Source: an uncultured Pseudomonadota bacterium (GTDB lineage Bacteria; Myxococcota_A; UBA796; GCA-2862545). From it: a stretch of 38,233 bases of DNA. Made by a program: the position numbers and the translations under genes. The stretch lies in NCBI GenBank assembly GCA_903897935.1, contig CAIUDO010000023.1, positions 1-38,233 of the forward strand. The letters are read 5' to 3'. Positions 1 through 7,660 of the stretch are shown one piece after another; position 1 is the stretch's first letter; each line of letters starts with the position of its first letter. The notes under the pieces are model-generated. The model had not been told where the DNA came from. It saw only the letters and a list, made by a program, of their open reading frames with translations, and searched no databases.

Positions 1-468
1 CGCGGCGATCGATCGACCCACTTCCAATCGGATCAAGCGACGCGTTGCCCACATCGACCGCCGCCGCTACGACGACCTACGCTGGTCATAAAGCAGCTAA
101 TACCTACTACTTGGATCACGTCCTCACCAGGTCAACCGTCGGTCACGCGCACGCCGAGGCGCTCCGCTTGGACTCCGGCCCCTCTGTCGCGCCCGTCGCG
201 TCGCGGAGCAATCGGCCTCGAACTTACGTGGCCCGGGAGCAACCGCGCTTCGACTTGACAGCCGCCCCAGTGGGCGGTGGCGCCCTCTCCGCCCCCTACG
301 AGCAAAGCTACACGATCGAGCACGCTTGAGGCCCGTCTGGCAGAGACGGACCCGTCCGCGGTCGCGGTGTCAAGTTGAAGCGCGATTGCTCCACAGGCAC
401 GCAAGTTCACCGGCGTTTGTTCCGCGACACCCCCATGGGCCCCGCTCAGCCGCACGCCGGCGCTCCCG
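1..468. other. region without a convincing gene
   Basis: Open frames exist on both strands here, but none shows a recognisable domain, a lipobox or a good ribosome binding site, and they overlap each other in conflicting frames as is usual for GC-rich non-coding DNA. The only clear structure is the inverted repeat listed separately at 200-428. The stretch lies downstream of the minus-strand lipoprotein gene that ends at 469, so it may contain that gene's 3' end signals. The left boundary is the window edge, so a gene lying further left cannot be excluded. Confidence 0.5.
200..428. repeat. imperfect inverted repeat, two ~61-nt arms
   Basis: The reverse complement of 200-260 aligns without gaps to 368-428, with about 48 of 61 positions identical. 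The innermost 25 nt of each arm differ at only two positions; they carry TGTCAAGT, GAAGCGCG and TTGCTCC. A second block, AAGTTC followed by TTGCTCCGCGAC or TTGTTCCGCGAC, recurs further out in both arms. The arms enclose 107 nt with no gene. No flanking target-site duplication was recognised. It could be the remnant of a small non-autonomous element, a paired regulatory site, or a large RNA stem; nothing seen decides between these. Confidence 0.6.
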
Positions 469-1296
469 CTACCCACCCCACGCCGACGGCGACGCCAGCA
501 GCGTGAACGCGCAGCTCACCCCGCGCCGGCCGCCGCCGAGGTCGATGTCCATCAGCTCCTCGTTCTCGAGCACCTCCGCCGTGAGCTCGAGGTACGTCGC
601 GCGCTCCTCCGCGTCCGGGAACGCGTCTTCGAGCAGCGGCACGATCAGCAAAGTGTACAGATCGTCTGCCGGGATGACCCCGTACAGGTCACCGGTGAAC
701 CCGGCCTCTTCGAGCGTGCCCACCATCGTCGCGCGCTCGATCGGGAACGGCAGCGCCGGCTCCTCTGGGAAGAACGGGATCGACACCAACACGCGGTCGG
801 CCGACGCCGTGAACGACGCCCCGTCGTCGCCGAACGCTCCGACCAAGCGCGCGAGCGGCAGGCCGTCGTCGCCGTACGAGATCGCGTCCGGCACCGGCAG
901 GCGCCCGATCTCGACGCCCGTGAGCAGGTCGACGGTCAGCTCGGGCTCGAACGTGGCCTCCGCGAGCAGGATCAGCGTGCCCGTCGCCATCGCGTCGGCG
1001 ACCGTGCGGTTGAGGCCCTCCGCCGACGCGTCGACGTCGACCAGCAGCGCGTCGACGAGCTCCAGCGCGTCGGGGGTGGCGTTGTCGCCGGTGCCGTCGC
1101 CGTCCTGGTCGATGCCCTCGTCTTCTACGAGGTACGCCCGGAACGCGTCGAGACGGTACCGCCACGACGCCGGCGGCTCGGGCGTGGTCTCCGGCGGCTC
1201 CGTCTCGCTCGGCTCCGTCTCGCTCGGCTCGGTCGGCTCGGGCGCCGTCTCGCCCTTCGTGCCGCACCCGAGCGCGGCGATCAACGTCCAGATCAA
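469..1296 (-). CDS. secreted lipoprotein, unknown function
   Basis: A 275-residue protein that starts with TTG at 1296; a purine-rich AGGGGG lies about 6 nt upstream and supports this start over any internal ATG. The N-terminus is a very short hydrophobic segment ending in the lipobox-like LGC (Cys11), so a lipoprotein signal peptide is likely. Residues about 15-45 form a Thr/Glu/Pro-rich linker (TEPSETEP type). A 230-residue folded part follows, with a DQDGDGTGDN stretch near residues 62-72 that resembles a calcium-binding loop. No catalytic motif was recognised. It is the last gene of a minus-strand run, 29 nt downstream of the Rieske gene. Function is unknown; export and lipid anchoring are inferred from the N-terminus only. 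Confidence 0.75.
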   Translation of the reverse strand: MIWTLIAALGCGTKGETAPEPTEPSETEPSETEPPETTPEPPASWRYRLDAFRAYLVEDEGIDQDGDGTGDNATPDALELVDALLVDVDASAEGLNRTVADAMATGTLILLAEATFEPELTVDLLTGVEIGRLPVPDAISYGDDGLPLARLVGAFGDDGASFTASADRVLVSIPFFPEEPALPFPIERATMVGTLEEAGFTGDLYGVIPADDLYTLLIVPLLEDAFPDAEERATYLELTAEVLENEELMDIDLGGGRRGVSCAFTLLASPSAWGG

Positions 1297-1325
1297 TGCG
1301 GACCCCCTGCCCGCAGCGTAACGCC

Positions 1326-2252
1326 TTACTCAGCCGGGTAGAACTGACGGACCCAGCGACGGTACGGACCGATCGCGCCGTCGCCCTTCGCGAGCATCGG
1401 CCGCTCGACGTAGCGCTTGTGCTTCCAGATCGCGAAGTCGTCCTCCACCTCGCGGGCATAGATCCGCAACAACAGCGGCTTGAGCAACGCGTCTACCGGG
1501 CCGACCCCGCGCACCGCGAGCGCCACGCGCAGCAGCAGCCGGTCGTCCGAGAGCGGGGTTGGCAACACCAACAAGCGCAGGCGCAGCGGGACGTGATCGA
1601 TGGTGACGTCGACCTGGCTGTACCCGAGCCCGACGACCGTGATCGCGATGTGCTGGCGCGAGCCCCAGCCCGCGACCCACGGGCGCGTGAACCCGTAGCC
1701 GAGCCGGACCGTGGCGCCGTCGGCCGCCCACGCCGCCTCCACCGCCAGGTCGCGGTACCCGTGCACCCACGCGAAGTGCCCGACGTCGACGCTGTTCTCG
1801 GTCACCTCCTGGGGGTGGCCGGGCAGCTCCCAAGCGTGTACGCCGAACGACGTCCAGCCCGTAGCGTCCAGCGCGGGCAACGCGAAGGTCGGCTCGCCCC
1901 CGTGCCATCCGAACACGATCCCGCCGACCTCACAGACCGGAACACGACCGATCGCCGCCCCAGGCGGGCCCGCGGTCCCGTAGCCGCTCCCGACGCACGC
2001 CCCGTCCGCGCCGAACCGAAAGCCGTGGAACGGGCACACCAGGTGGTCGCCGTCGACGGACCCGCCGTGCCCGATGTGGGCGCCGAGGTGCGGGCAATAC
2101 GCGTCGTGCGCGTGCGCGATCCCGCGGCTGTCGCGCCACACGACGAGCTCCCGCCCCGCCAACGCGGCGGGCACGGGCGCGCGCAGGTCGTCGCCGGTCG
2201 TGAGCGCGAACCACCCCACCGGCACCGCCGCCGGCCGCAACGACCCGCCCAC
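1326..2252 (-). CDS. Rieske non-haem iron oxygenase, KshA/Neverland-like
   Basis: A 308-residue oxygenase subunit. The frame stays open upstream, but the GTG at 2252 has GGAGGT just 4-5 nt before it and begins at the usual position for the family. A Rieske [2Fe-2S] site is complete: CPH at residues 53-55, then 17 residues, then CPFH at 73-76. The mononuclear iron site follows as N153-x2-D156-x2-H159-x4-H164 (ENSVDVGHFAWVHG). The C-terminus (DDFAIWKHKRY, then RRWVRQFY) resembles the bacterial 3-ketosteroid 9-alpha-hydroxylase and animal cholesterol 7-desaturase (DAF-36/Neverland) branch more than the aromatic-ring dioxygenases. A sterol or steroid substrate is therefore an inference. Electrons must come from a separate reductase; a flavoprotein at 6897-7592 is a candidate. 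Not linked to recognisable sterol genes. Confidence 0.85.
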   Translation of the reverse strand: MGGSLRPAAVPVGWFALTTGDDLRAPVPAALAGRELVVWRDSRGIAHAHDAYCPHLGAHIGHGGSVDGDHLVCPFHGFRFGADGACVGSGYGTAGPPGAAIGRVPVCEVGGIVFGWHGGEPTFALPALDATGWTSFGVHAWELPGHPQEVTENSVDVGHFAWVHGYRDLAVEAAWAADGATVRLGYGFTRPWVAGWGSRQHIAITVVGLGYSQVDVTIDHVPLRLRLLVLPTPLSDDRLLLRVALAVRGVGPVDALLKPLLLRIYAREVEDDFAIWKHKRYVERPMLAKGDGAIGPYRRWVRQFYPAE

Positions 2253-2337
2253 CCGACCTCCGCTCCGCGACGCGCTCGATACGGCCCACGCCGCGATCGG
2301 ATCACCGCGGCGCGTGGGGACTCTGCCACGCGGCGCG

Positions 2338-2520
2338 CTACGGGGCCCCGGCCGGCGGCCGCCGCTTCTTCGCCGCGGTTCGTTCGGCCATCTCCGCGAG
2401 GGCCCGAGTGGCCCGCGCCAGGCGCCACCGGGTGACGTCGCGCACGAGCTCGAGCGGCAGCGGCACGTGACCGACGAGCGACGTCGTCCTCGCGCGGGAC
2501 CCGCCAGACCGCGACGGCAA
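2338..2520 (-). CDS. possible small basic protein
   Basis: A 60-residue frame starting at a TTG, or about 42 residues from an in-frame GTG at 2466. The C-terminal half (VRDVTRWRLARATRALAE, then AAKKRRP) looks like an amphipathic basic helix, and third codon positions are almost all G or C, as in neighbouring genes. There is no strong ribosome binding site at either start. It fills the 304-nt gap between the beta-helix gene and the Rieske gene on the same strand, so it could be translated from the same transcript. It may equally be a chance frame; I recognise no family. Confidence 0.3.
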   Translation of the reverse strand: MPSRSGGSRARTTSLVGHVPLPLELVRDVTRWRLARATRALAEMAERTAAKKRRPPAGAP

Positions 2521-2556
2521 GCGCCCGACGGGTACGGCGCCATCGACCCCACCCGT

Positions 2557-3831
2557 TCAGAGCAGGGTCCCGCTCACGATCACCGCGTCGGGGTGCAGGT
2601 TGAACGTGTTGGCGGCGGCCTCGAACGTGATGCCCGCGAAGCTGCCGTCGTTGGCGCCCGACGCGTCGAGCAGCGTGAGCACGTAGTGGCTGGGGTGGGC
2701 ACTGATGAACGTGTTGCCCGCGATCTCGAGGTCGAGGTCCAGTCCGACAGGCAGGCTCTGGACCAGCACGTCCGGGTGGACCTTGGGGTACGTCGCCGCC
2801 GGGTTGTTGTCGTCGAACGTGTTCCCGATCAGGCGCAGCACACGTGGTGGTTCGGGTGGGATCGCGCCGGCGCACACGAAGTTGAGCTCGGGTTTCGGGA
2901 CCAGATCGTTACCGAGGTCGATGACGACCGCGACGGCGTCGCAGCGCGTGAAGGTGCACCCGACGACGACCGCGCGTTGGACCGCGCCGAGCTGCAGGCC
3001 GCGCCCGTCGCTGTGGCTGGTGACGCGGCAACCCTCGACGGTGAGGCGCTCGGCGCGCGTGGACCCCTGCGGGCCATTGTCGCTCTGGTTGGCGCCAATC
3101 AGCCCGTTGCTCGTCCGGAGCTCACACCCCCGAAAGGTGAGGTCCACGCCGGAGACGGGGTAGTAGGCGCCAGTTCCGTCACCGAAGAAGCCGCAGTCCG
3201 TCACGACGGCCGCGTGCACCACTTGGAACAAGCCGAGGCCGATCGCGTGCCGCGGCACCCCGCGGAACGTGCAGCGGGTGACCTGCACGTCGTCGGTGTT
3301 GAACACCAGCAGCGCCTCCGTGGTCGACTGCGGGTTGCTCTGGTCGAACACGCAGTCTTCGACGCGCGCCCGCCGGTTGACCGGGTCGAGGGAGCACCCG
3401 TCGCTCGTCCCGATCACGACGCCCCAGAACCGGATCTGCGTGACGTGCACGTGATGCACGAAGACGTCGTCGCTGGCCTCGATCCACACGCTCGACGGGT
3501 TGCCGACTTCGGTGTCGGTGTGCAGCGTGAGGTGGGACAGCGCGAAGCGGTGCCCGCCGATGACGCGGAGCTGCCGGTGCCCGTCGCCCGCGCCGCGCAG
3601 GATGGTGCGGCCGAGGCCGGCGCCGCGGATCGACAAGCGCGGGAAGCCGACCTCCACGACGGCGCCGATCGGGTACACGCCGGCCCGCAGCCGGATGTGG
3701 ACGTTCTGACCTGGGTGATCGGCCGCCCACACGCCCGCCCGGCCGACCGCCGCCTGCAGCGTCTGCAGCGGGCAGAGCAAGCCGCCCGGCCACGCGTCGT
3801 TTCCTGACGGGCTGACCCAGAACGTCGCCAT
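2557..3831 (-). CDS. right-handed parallel beta-helix repeat protein
   Basis: A 424-residue protein. The ATG at 3831 has GGAGGG about 7 nt upstream and begins MATFWVSPSGNDAWPGG, the typical opening strand and loop of pectate-lyase-like or DUF1565-type beta-helix proteins. Further on are many short repeats that pair a hydrophobic strand with N or D turns, such as VEDCVFDQSN, VTRCTFRG, LTVEGCRVTS and LIGNTFDDNN, as expected of about ten helical coils. No signal peptide, lipobox or membrane segment is visible, which is unusual for a fold that commonly acts on extracellular polysaccharide. No catalytic triad could be assigned. The gene is first in the minus-strand run and divergent from the membrane protein at 4098. 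Confidence 0.8.
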   Translation of the reverse strand: MATFWVSPSGNDAWPGGLLCPLQTLQAAVGRAGVWAADHPGQNVHIRLRAGVYPIGAVVEVGFPRLSIRGAGLGRTILRGAGDGHRQLRVIGGHRFALSHLTLHTDTEVGNPSSVWIEASDDVFVHHVHVTQIRFWGVVIGTSDGCSLDPVNRRARVEDCVFDQSNPQSTTEALLVFNTDDVQVTRCTFRGVPRHAIGLGLFQVVHAAVVTDCGFFGDGTGAYYPVSGVDLTFRGCELRTSNGLIGANQSDNGPQGSTRAERLTVEGCRVTSHSDGRGLQLGAVQRAVVVGCTFTRCDAVAVVIDLGNDLVPKPELNFVCAGAIPPEPPRVLRLIGNTFDDNNPAATYPKVHPDVLVQSLPVGLDLDLEIAGNTFISAHPSHYVLTLLDASGANDGSFAGITFEAAANTFNLHPDAVIVSGTLL

Positions 3832-4014
3832 GCAGACCCTCCGTTCGACCGAGCTTGGCAGAGCGAAGCCTCGACCACGAGCGGGACCGCCAATCCGAAC
3901 CGCGGACCGGCCCTCTCGACCTCGTCGGGTCCGACGTCGCCACCGAGGTCGGCGCGCACGCCCCCGCTTGTGGCCGAGCTCGGGGCCTGCCAGCCGCCCG
4001 GATGGCGCGAACCC

Positions 4015-4084
4015 GTCAAGTTCACTTGACACCCTTCGGCAGGGTGGCCATGCTCGCCGTGTCAAGGATACATTCCATCCTGAC
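4015..4084 (+). promoter_or_regulatory. palindromic regulatory sites upstream of the membrane/XRE pair
   Basis: GTCAAGTTCACTTGAC (4015-4030) is a perfect palindrome with 7-nt arms and overlaps a consensus TTGACA -35 hexamer at 4026-4031. A second imperfect dyad runs from GTCAAGGAT (4061-4069) to ATCCTGAC (4077-4084). The same half-site, GTTGAC, recurs just before the ATG at 4098. The -10 element is not clear; CATGCT at 4049 is 17 nt from the -35 but weak. The dyads could be operators for the XRE regulator encoded two genes down. The region also lies between divergent genes and may serve both. Confidence 0.5.
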
Positions 4085-4097
4085 AAGTGAGGTTGAC

Positions 4098-4508
4098 ATG
4101 ACGATCCGTTCGGGCTGGGCCGCGGCACAGGCGCGGAATACGGTTTACCTTGCGCTTTGGACCGGCGCGTGGCTGGTGACGCTGGCCGTCGCGAGCCTCG
4201 GGCCGGCGCTGTTGTGGGACGGGCACGGGGCCATCACCCTGGTCGCGCTCGGGGTCAACCTGGCGGTCGGTGCGGGCATGGTGCTCGCGAACAAGCGGCA
4301 CCTCCTCGGCCTCGACGAGCTGCATCGCGCGGTCCAGCTCGAGGCGATGGCCTGGACGCTCGGCATCGGCCTGGTCGGAGGCCCCGCCTGGCAAGCGCTC
4401 GAGACGGCGAAGTTGCTCCCGTTCGACGCCGAGATCGGCCACCTCATGATGGGGATGGCCCTGACCTACCTGGTCGCGCTGGCGGTCGGGCTGCGGCGGT
4501 TCGCGTGA
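4098..4508 (+). CDS. small integral membrane protein
   Basis: A 136-residue protein. An ATG at 4098 with GAGG 5 nt upstream is chosen over longer upstream frames because the DNA before it is rich in dyads and the upstream extension is very basic and unlike a protein. Four hydrophobic segments are visible at about residues 16-38, 43-64, 84-103 and 114-132, so it is probably a four-helix inner-membrane protein. Its stop overlaps the GTG start of the XRE regulator (GTGA), so the two are translated together. Small membrane proteins paired with XRE regulators of this kind are common, but their function is mostly unknown; the membrane partner may modulate the regulator. Confidence 0.75.
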   Translation: MTIRSGWAAAQARNTVYLALWTGAWLVTLAVASLGPALLWDGHGAITLVALGVNLAVGAGMVLANKRHLLGLDELHRAVQLEAMAWTLGIGLVGGPAWQALETAKLLPFDAEIGHLMMGMALTYLVALAVGLRRFA

Positions 4509-4711
4509 AGAACCGTCTGAAGGTGCTGCGCGCCGAGCGCGACTGGAGCCAGGCGGACCTCGCCGCTGCGCTCGAGGTGTCGCGGCAGACTGTGAACGCG
4601 ATCGAGACCGGCCGGTTCGACCCGAGCCTGCCGCTCGCGTTCCGGATCGCCCGGGTGTTTGGCTGCACGATCGAGGCGATCTTCCAGGAGGACCCCGCAC
4701 CGCCTAGCTGA
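4505..4711 (+). CDS. XRE-family HTH transcriptional regulator
   Basis: A 68-residue protein consisting almost only of a helix-turn-helix domain. It starts at GTG 4505 inside the stop of the preceding gene and reads KNRLKVLRAERDWSQADLAA, then VSRQTVNAIETGRFDPS and LAFRIARVFGCTIEAIF. This matches the short Cro/C1-type regulators in which SQADLA and SRQTVNAIE form the two HTH helices. There is no sensor or dimerisation domain, so the signal probably comes through the co-translated membrane protein. The palindromes at 4015-4084 are the obvious candidate operators. Its 3' end overlaps the convergent globin gene by 8 nt. Confidence 0.9.
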   Translation: MKNRLKVLRAERDWSQADLAAALEVSRQTVNAIETGRFDPSLPLAFRIARVFGCTIEAIFQEDPAPPS

Positions 4712-5087
4712 TCGGTGCGCAGTCGCTCCCGTCGGTGAGCGCGCCCTCCAGCCGGGCGTCGACCGCGAGCCACCGCTCGGCGATGTCGGCGGGCACGCCG
4801 TGATCGGCCAGCACCGTGCGCAAGAACGCCATCCGACGCCGAAAGTGGCCGCGGTTGATGCGTAGCGGGCGATGAACCTGCGGGAGCGGACGCCCGGTGT
4901 AGCCCGACGCGCCGCCGCCGCCGCGCAGCACCGCGACCGCGTGCTCCACCTCGTGCCGCACGATGCGCGCGTGGTCCGTGCCCGCGAACAGGTACCCCAC
5001 GACGAAGTCGGCGCGCATCCGGGTGAGCAGGTCATCGAAGATGCGCGTCAATCCAGCCTCACCACCGACCCGGTCGACGTCGTCCAT
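4704..5087 (-). CDS. truncated haemoglobin
   Basis: A 127-residue globin-like protein. The ATG at 5087 is preceded by GAGG at 5 nt; a longer frame exists but adds only a basic, poorly conserved extension. Starting MDDVDRVGGEAGL, it has the short 2-on-2 globin pattern: an early helix ending FVVGYLFAGTDHARI, a HEVEHAV helix, a Gly-rich loop (LRGGGGASGYTGRPL), then INRGHF with the presumed proximal haem ligand His81, followed by RRRMAFLRTVLADHGVP. Such proteins bind O2 or NO; the exact group cannot be fixed by eye. It converges on the XRE gene with an 8-nt overlap of the 3' ends. Confidence 0.85.
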   Translation of the reverse strand: MDDVDRVGGEAGLTRIFDDLLTRMRADFVVGYLFAGTDHARIVRHEVEHAVAVLRGGGGASGYTGRPLPQVHRPLRINRGHFRRRMAFLRTVLADHGVPADIAERWLAVDARLEGALTDGSDCAPIS

Positions 5088-5137
5088 CCGAACCTCACGC
5101 GCGCACCGTAACCGACCGCGCCCCGCACGACCGCCGC

Positions 5138-5191
5138 TTGACGACAACGATCGGCCTAACTATAGACCATTCAGTCTAACCGAGCGGTCTA
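5138..5191 (+). promoter_or_regulatory. promoter and TetR-type operator
   Basis: A -35 TTGACG (5138-5143), a 17-nt spacer and a -10 TATAGA (5161-5166) form a near-consensus promoter. TAGACC (5163-5168) and GGTCTA (5186-5191) are exact inverted repeats, and AGTCTA (5173-5178) is a further half-site. The repeats overlap the -10 and reach the ATG at 5192, so a bound TetR protein would block transcription. Transcription would start near 5173, leaving a leader of about 20 nt. Autoregulation by the first gene of the operon is the natural inference. Confidence 0.75.
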
Positions 5192-5761
5192 ATGCCACGC
5201 CCGAAGTTCTGGGAGCTCCCCGAGCCCCGCCGACGCCACCTGCTCGACATCGCGGGCCGCCACTTCGCGGCGCACGGCGCGCGCGGGGCCTCGCTCAACG
5301 CCATCCTCACCGAGGCGAACGTCGCGAAGGGCGTCGCCTACTACTACTTCGACGACAAGGCCGACCTGTTCGCCACCGTGCTCGAAGACGCGTGGGGCGA
5401 GATCGCGCCGCTCACGCCCGCGGCCGACGCGCCGCTGTGGCCCGGCCTCGAGGTGATGTACCACGCGCACCTCACGATCCTGCGGCGTCGGCCCTGGCTC
5501 GCGACCCTGGCCCGGCACGAGCCGCCCGCGGAGGTGGCCGCCCGCCTCGCCCCGATCGCCGCCCACTTGGAGGCGCTGTGGGCCCGGGTGCAGGCCGAAG
5601 GCATCCGAGACGATCTGCCCCCCGAGCTGGTCGTCGCGATGGTGCAAGGGCTCGACGGGGCGATCGACCGCTGGTGGGCGGAGCACCCCGAGGCCACCAC
5701 CGCAGAGGCATCGGCGGCCTTCGCGAGCTTGAAGGCTACGGTTCGAGGGGGTAGCACGTGA
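5192..5761 (+). CDS. TetR/AcrR-family transcriptional regulator
   Basis: A 189-residue regulator. The N-terminal 60 residues hold the TetR helix-turn-helix, with HLLDIAGRHFAAHGARGASL followed by ILTEANVAKGVAYYYFDDKADLF, the usual positions of the recognition helix and the YYYF signature. The rest is an alpha-helical ligand-binding domain typical of the family but with no assignable ligand. The start at 5192 directly follows the operator half-site GGTCTA, and no strong ribosome binding site is seen, so translation may rely on the short leader. The stop overlaps the GTG of the next gene (GTGA), making it the leading gene of a four-gene operon that it probably represses. Confidence 0.93.
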   Translation: MPRPKFWELPEPRRRHLLDIAGRHFAAHGARGASLNAILTEANVAKGVAYYYFDDKADLFATVLEDAWGEIAPLTPAADAPLWPGLEVMYHAHLTILRRRPWLATLARHEPPAEVAARLAPIAAHLEALWARVQAEGIRDDLPPELVVAMVQGLDGAIDRWWAEHPEATTAEASAAFASLKATVRGGST

Positions 5762-6900
5762 TCACGGGGCGCATCGGCCGGGGGGCGCGTTTGATCGGGG
5801 CCGCGGTCCGCCAGGAGCACGCGCGGCTCGCCCTCGGTCGCCTCAAGGGTGGGGCGCAGAAGCTGGGCCAGACGCTCGCGCTCGTCGCCGACGGCATGCC
5901 TGACGAGGTCCGTCGCCAGATGGGCGCGCTGTTCTCGGCGGCCGAGCCCGTCCCGTGGTCGACGCTGGCGCCCGAGCTGGAGGCCCTCCCCGCCGACCTA
6001 CGCGCCGCGCTCACGGTCGACCCGGAGCCGCTCGCGGCCGCGTCCGTGGGGCAGGTGCACCGCGGTCGCCTCGACGGCGTCGAGGTCGTCGTCAAGGTGC
6101 TCTACCCAGACATCACCCGCGCGCTCACCGCCGACCTCGACAACCTGGCCGGGGTCGCCGCGCCGGCGCGCCTGTTCGGGGGGGCGGCCGCAACCCTCAC
6201 CGGCCTGCGCGCGCACCTGCTGGCCGAGCTCGACCTCCGCGTCGAGGCGCAGCGCGCCCAGCAGATCGCCGACGCGGCGGCGCCGTGGCCACGCCTGCGC
6301 GTCGCGGTCCCCGTCGTTGCTACCGAGCGGGTGCTGGTCGCGCCGCACCTGCCCGGTCCCACGCTGCACACCACGCTCCCGCCGGAGGGACCGGGGCCGG
6401 CCGATCCCCACGACCTCGCCACGCTGCTCGTCGCGGCGGTGTTCGGCCCGGTGTTCCGGTCCGCCGTCGTCAACGCGGACGGTCACCCCGGGAACTTCGT
6501 CGTCACGCCCGGCGGCCTCGGGCTCATCGACTTCGGCGCGGTGGCGCCGGTCCCCGACGTTCCGAGGTTGGGGGCCACGCTCGACCGGCTGCTCGTCGGC
6601 GACACCCGCGGCGCGTTGGACGGCCTCGGGGTGCGCGCCGGCCCGCTCGAGGCCGAGCTCGGCGTGCTGCTGGGTCCGCTCGGCCCCGGCGCGTGGCCGT
6701 TCGGTCGCGACGACCTGATGGAGCAGCTCGGCGCGATCAAGCGGCGTCACCCGTTCGCGATCCGGGAGGTGCCGTTCGATCCGGCGCGTCTCCCGCTGAT
6801 CCGGGCGACGATCGGCCTGCACCACGCGCTGCGCAGGTTGGGCGTCGACTTCGCGCTGGGCGCCTGCCTCGCCGAGGTGCGCGCGGCGGCCGCCCGATGA
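5758..6900 (+). CDS. ABC1/AarF/UbiB-family atypical kinase
   Basis: A 380-residue protein of the ABC1/ADCK/UbiB family. The defining motifs are present: KLGQ at residues 35-38 in the N-terminal extension, the Ala-rich loop AAASVGQVHRG near 93-103, Lys113 in VVVKVLYP, and a catalytic segment with NADGHPGN (Asp241, Asn246) and DFG (258-260). Family members are ATPases or kinases that support ubiquinone synthesis or other lipid functions. It is shorter than UbiB (about 545 residues) and has no clear C-terminal membrane helices, so a soluble or peripheral protein is likely. GTG start at 5758 overlaps the TetR stop, and its own stop overlaps the next start (ATGA). Substrate unknown. Confidence 0.9.
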   Translation: MITGRIGRGARLIGAAVRQEHARLALGRLKGGAQKLGQTLALVADGMPDEVRRQMGALFSAAEPVPWSTLAPELEALPADLRAALTVDPEPLAAASVGQVHRGRLDGVEVVVKVLYPDITRALTADLDNLAGVAAPARLFGGAAATLTGLRAHLLAELDLRVEAQRAQQIADAAAPWPRLRVAVPVVATERVLVAPHLPGPTLHTTLPPEGPGPADPHDLATLLVAAVFGPVFRSAVVNADGHPGNFVVTPGGLGLIDFGAVAPVPDVPRLGATLDRLLVGDTRGALDGLGVRAGPLEAELGVLLGPLGPGAWPFGRDDLMEQLGAIKRRHPFAIREVPFDPARLPLIRATIGLHHALRRLGVDFALGACLAEVRAAAAR

Positions 6901-7592
6901 AGGCGCTCTCCCCGGCTCGGCTCGTCGACCGGGCGCTCCACGGGCCCGACCTCGCCACGCTGCACGTCGCGGTTGACGGCGGAGTCCCTAAGTTCCTGCC
7001 GGGGCAGTTCGTGGCGCTCGGCTTCCTCGACGACGGGCGCGCGACGGTGCGGCCGTACTCGATCGCGAGCGCGCCGGGCGGCGACGCGTACGAGCTCTAC
7101 GTGCGGCGCGTCGAAGGCGGGGCCGTCACCCCGCGGCTGTTCGCGGCCCCGATCGGGTCCGAGCTGGTGGTCGGTCGTCCGAAGGGGAGGTTCATCGAGC
7201 CAACGGGCGGGCGCCTGGTGCTCATCGCGACCGGTACCGGCATCGCGCCGTTCGTGTCGATCACCCGAGCGCACGCCCAGGCCGACGATCCGCGGCCGAT
7301 CGTGATCCTGCACGGCGCGCGCCACGTTGGCGACCTCACCTACGACGCCTGGTTACGCGCGCAGATCGGCGCCGGCCGCCCGTGGCGCTACCTGCCGGTG
7401 GTGTCGCGACCGGACGGCTCGGGATGGGCAGGACGAACCGGCTACGTGCAGCAGCACCTCGCCGAGATCGGCCCGACCCACGACGACGTGTTCATGATCT
7501 GCGGCGCGCGCGTGATGGTCGACGACGTAGCGGAGCGCCTGCGCACGATGGGCGTCGATCCAGCGAAGATCCACACCGAGGCGTGGGGCTGA
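6897..7592 (+). CDS. ferredoxin-NADP reductase-like flavoprotein
   Basis: A 231-residue oxidoreductase of the ferredoxin reductase superfamily. The FAD domain carries RPYSIAS (about residues 50-56), which binds the flavin. The nicotinamide domain carries ATGTGIAPFVS (about 111-121) and, near the end, MICGARVMVDDV, equivalent to the CG-containing motif that contacts NAD(P)H. There is no [2Fe-2S] ferredoxin domain, so electrons would go to a separate carrier. The length is near that of short bacterial FNRs. It is translationally coupled to the ABC1-like gene (ATGA). It could be the missing electron donor for the Rieske oxygenase at 1326-2252, but they are not in one operon, so this is conjecture. 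Confidence 0.88.
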   Translation: MKALSPARLVDRALHGPDLATLHVAVDGGVPKFLPGQFVALGFLDDGRATVRPYSIASAPGGDAYELYVRRVEGGAVTPRLFAAPIGSELVVGRPKGRFIEPTGGRLVLIATGTGIAPFVSITRAHAQADDPRPIVILHGARHVGDLTYDAWLRAQIGAGRPWRYLPVVSRPDGSGWAGRTGYVQQHLAEIGPTHDDVFMICGARVMVDDVAERLRTMGVDPAKIHTEAWG

Positions 7593-7660
7593 CACACCTC
7601 GGCGCGCCGGCGCGGCGACCGGAGATCAGCTATCGAGCCGCGGCCACCCGGCCCGTGCCC

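Noticed and set aside
326-1321. Plus-strand Ser-rich open frame opposite the first lipoprotein gene
   Set aside because: It is low complexity and antisense to a lipoprotein with a clear start, ribosome binding site and lipobox.
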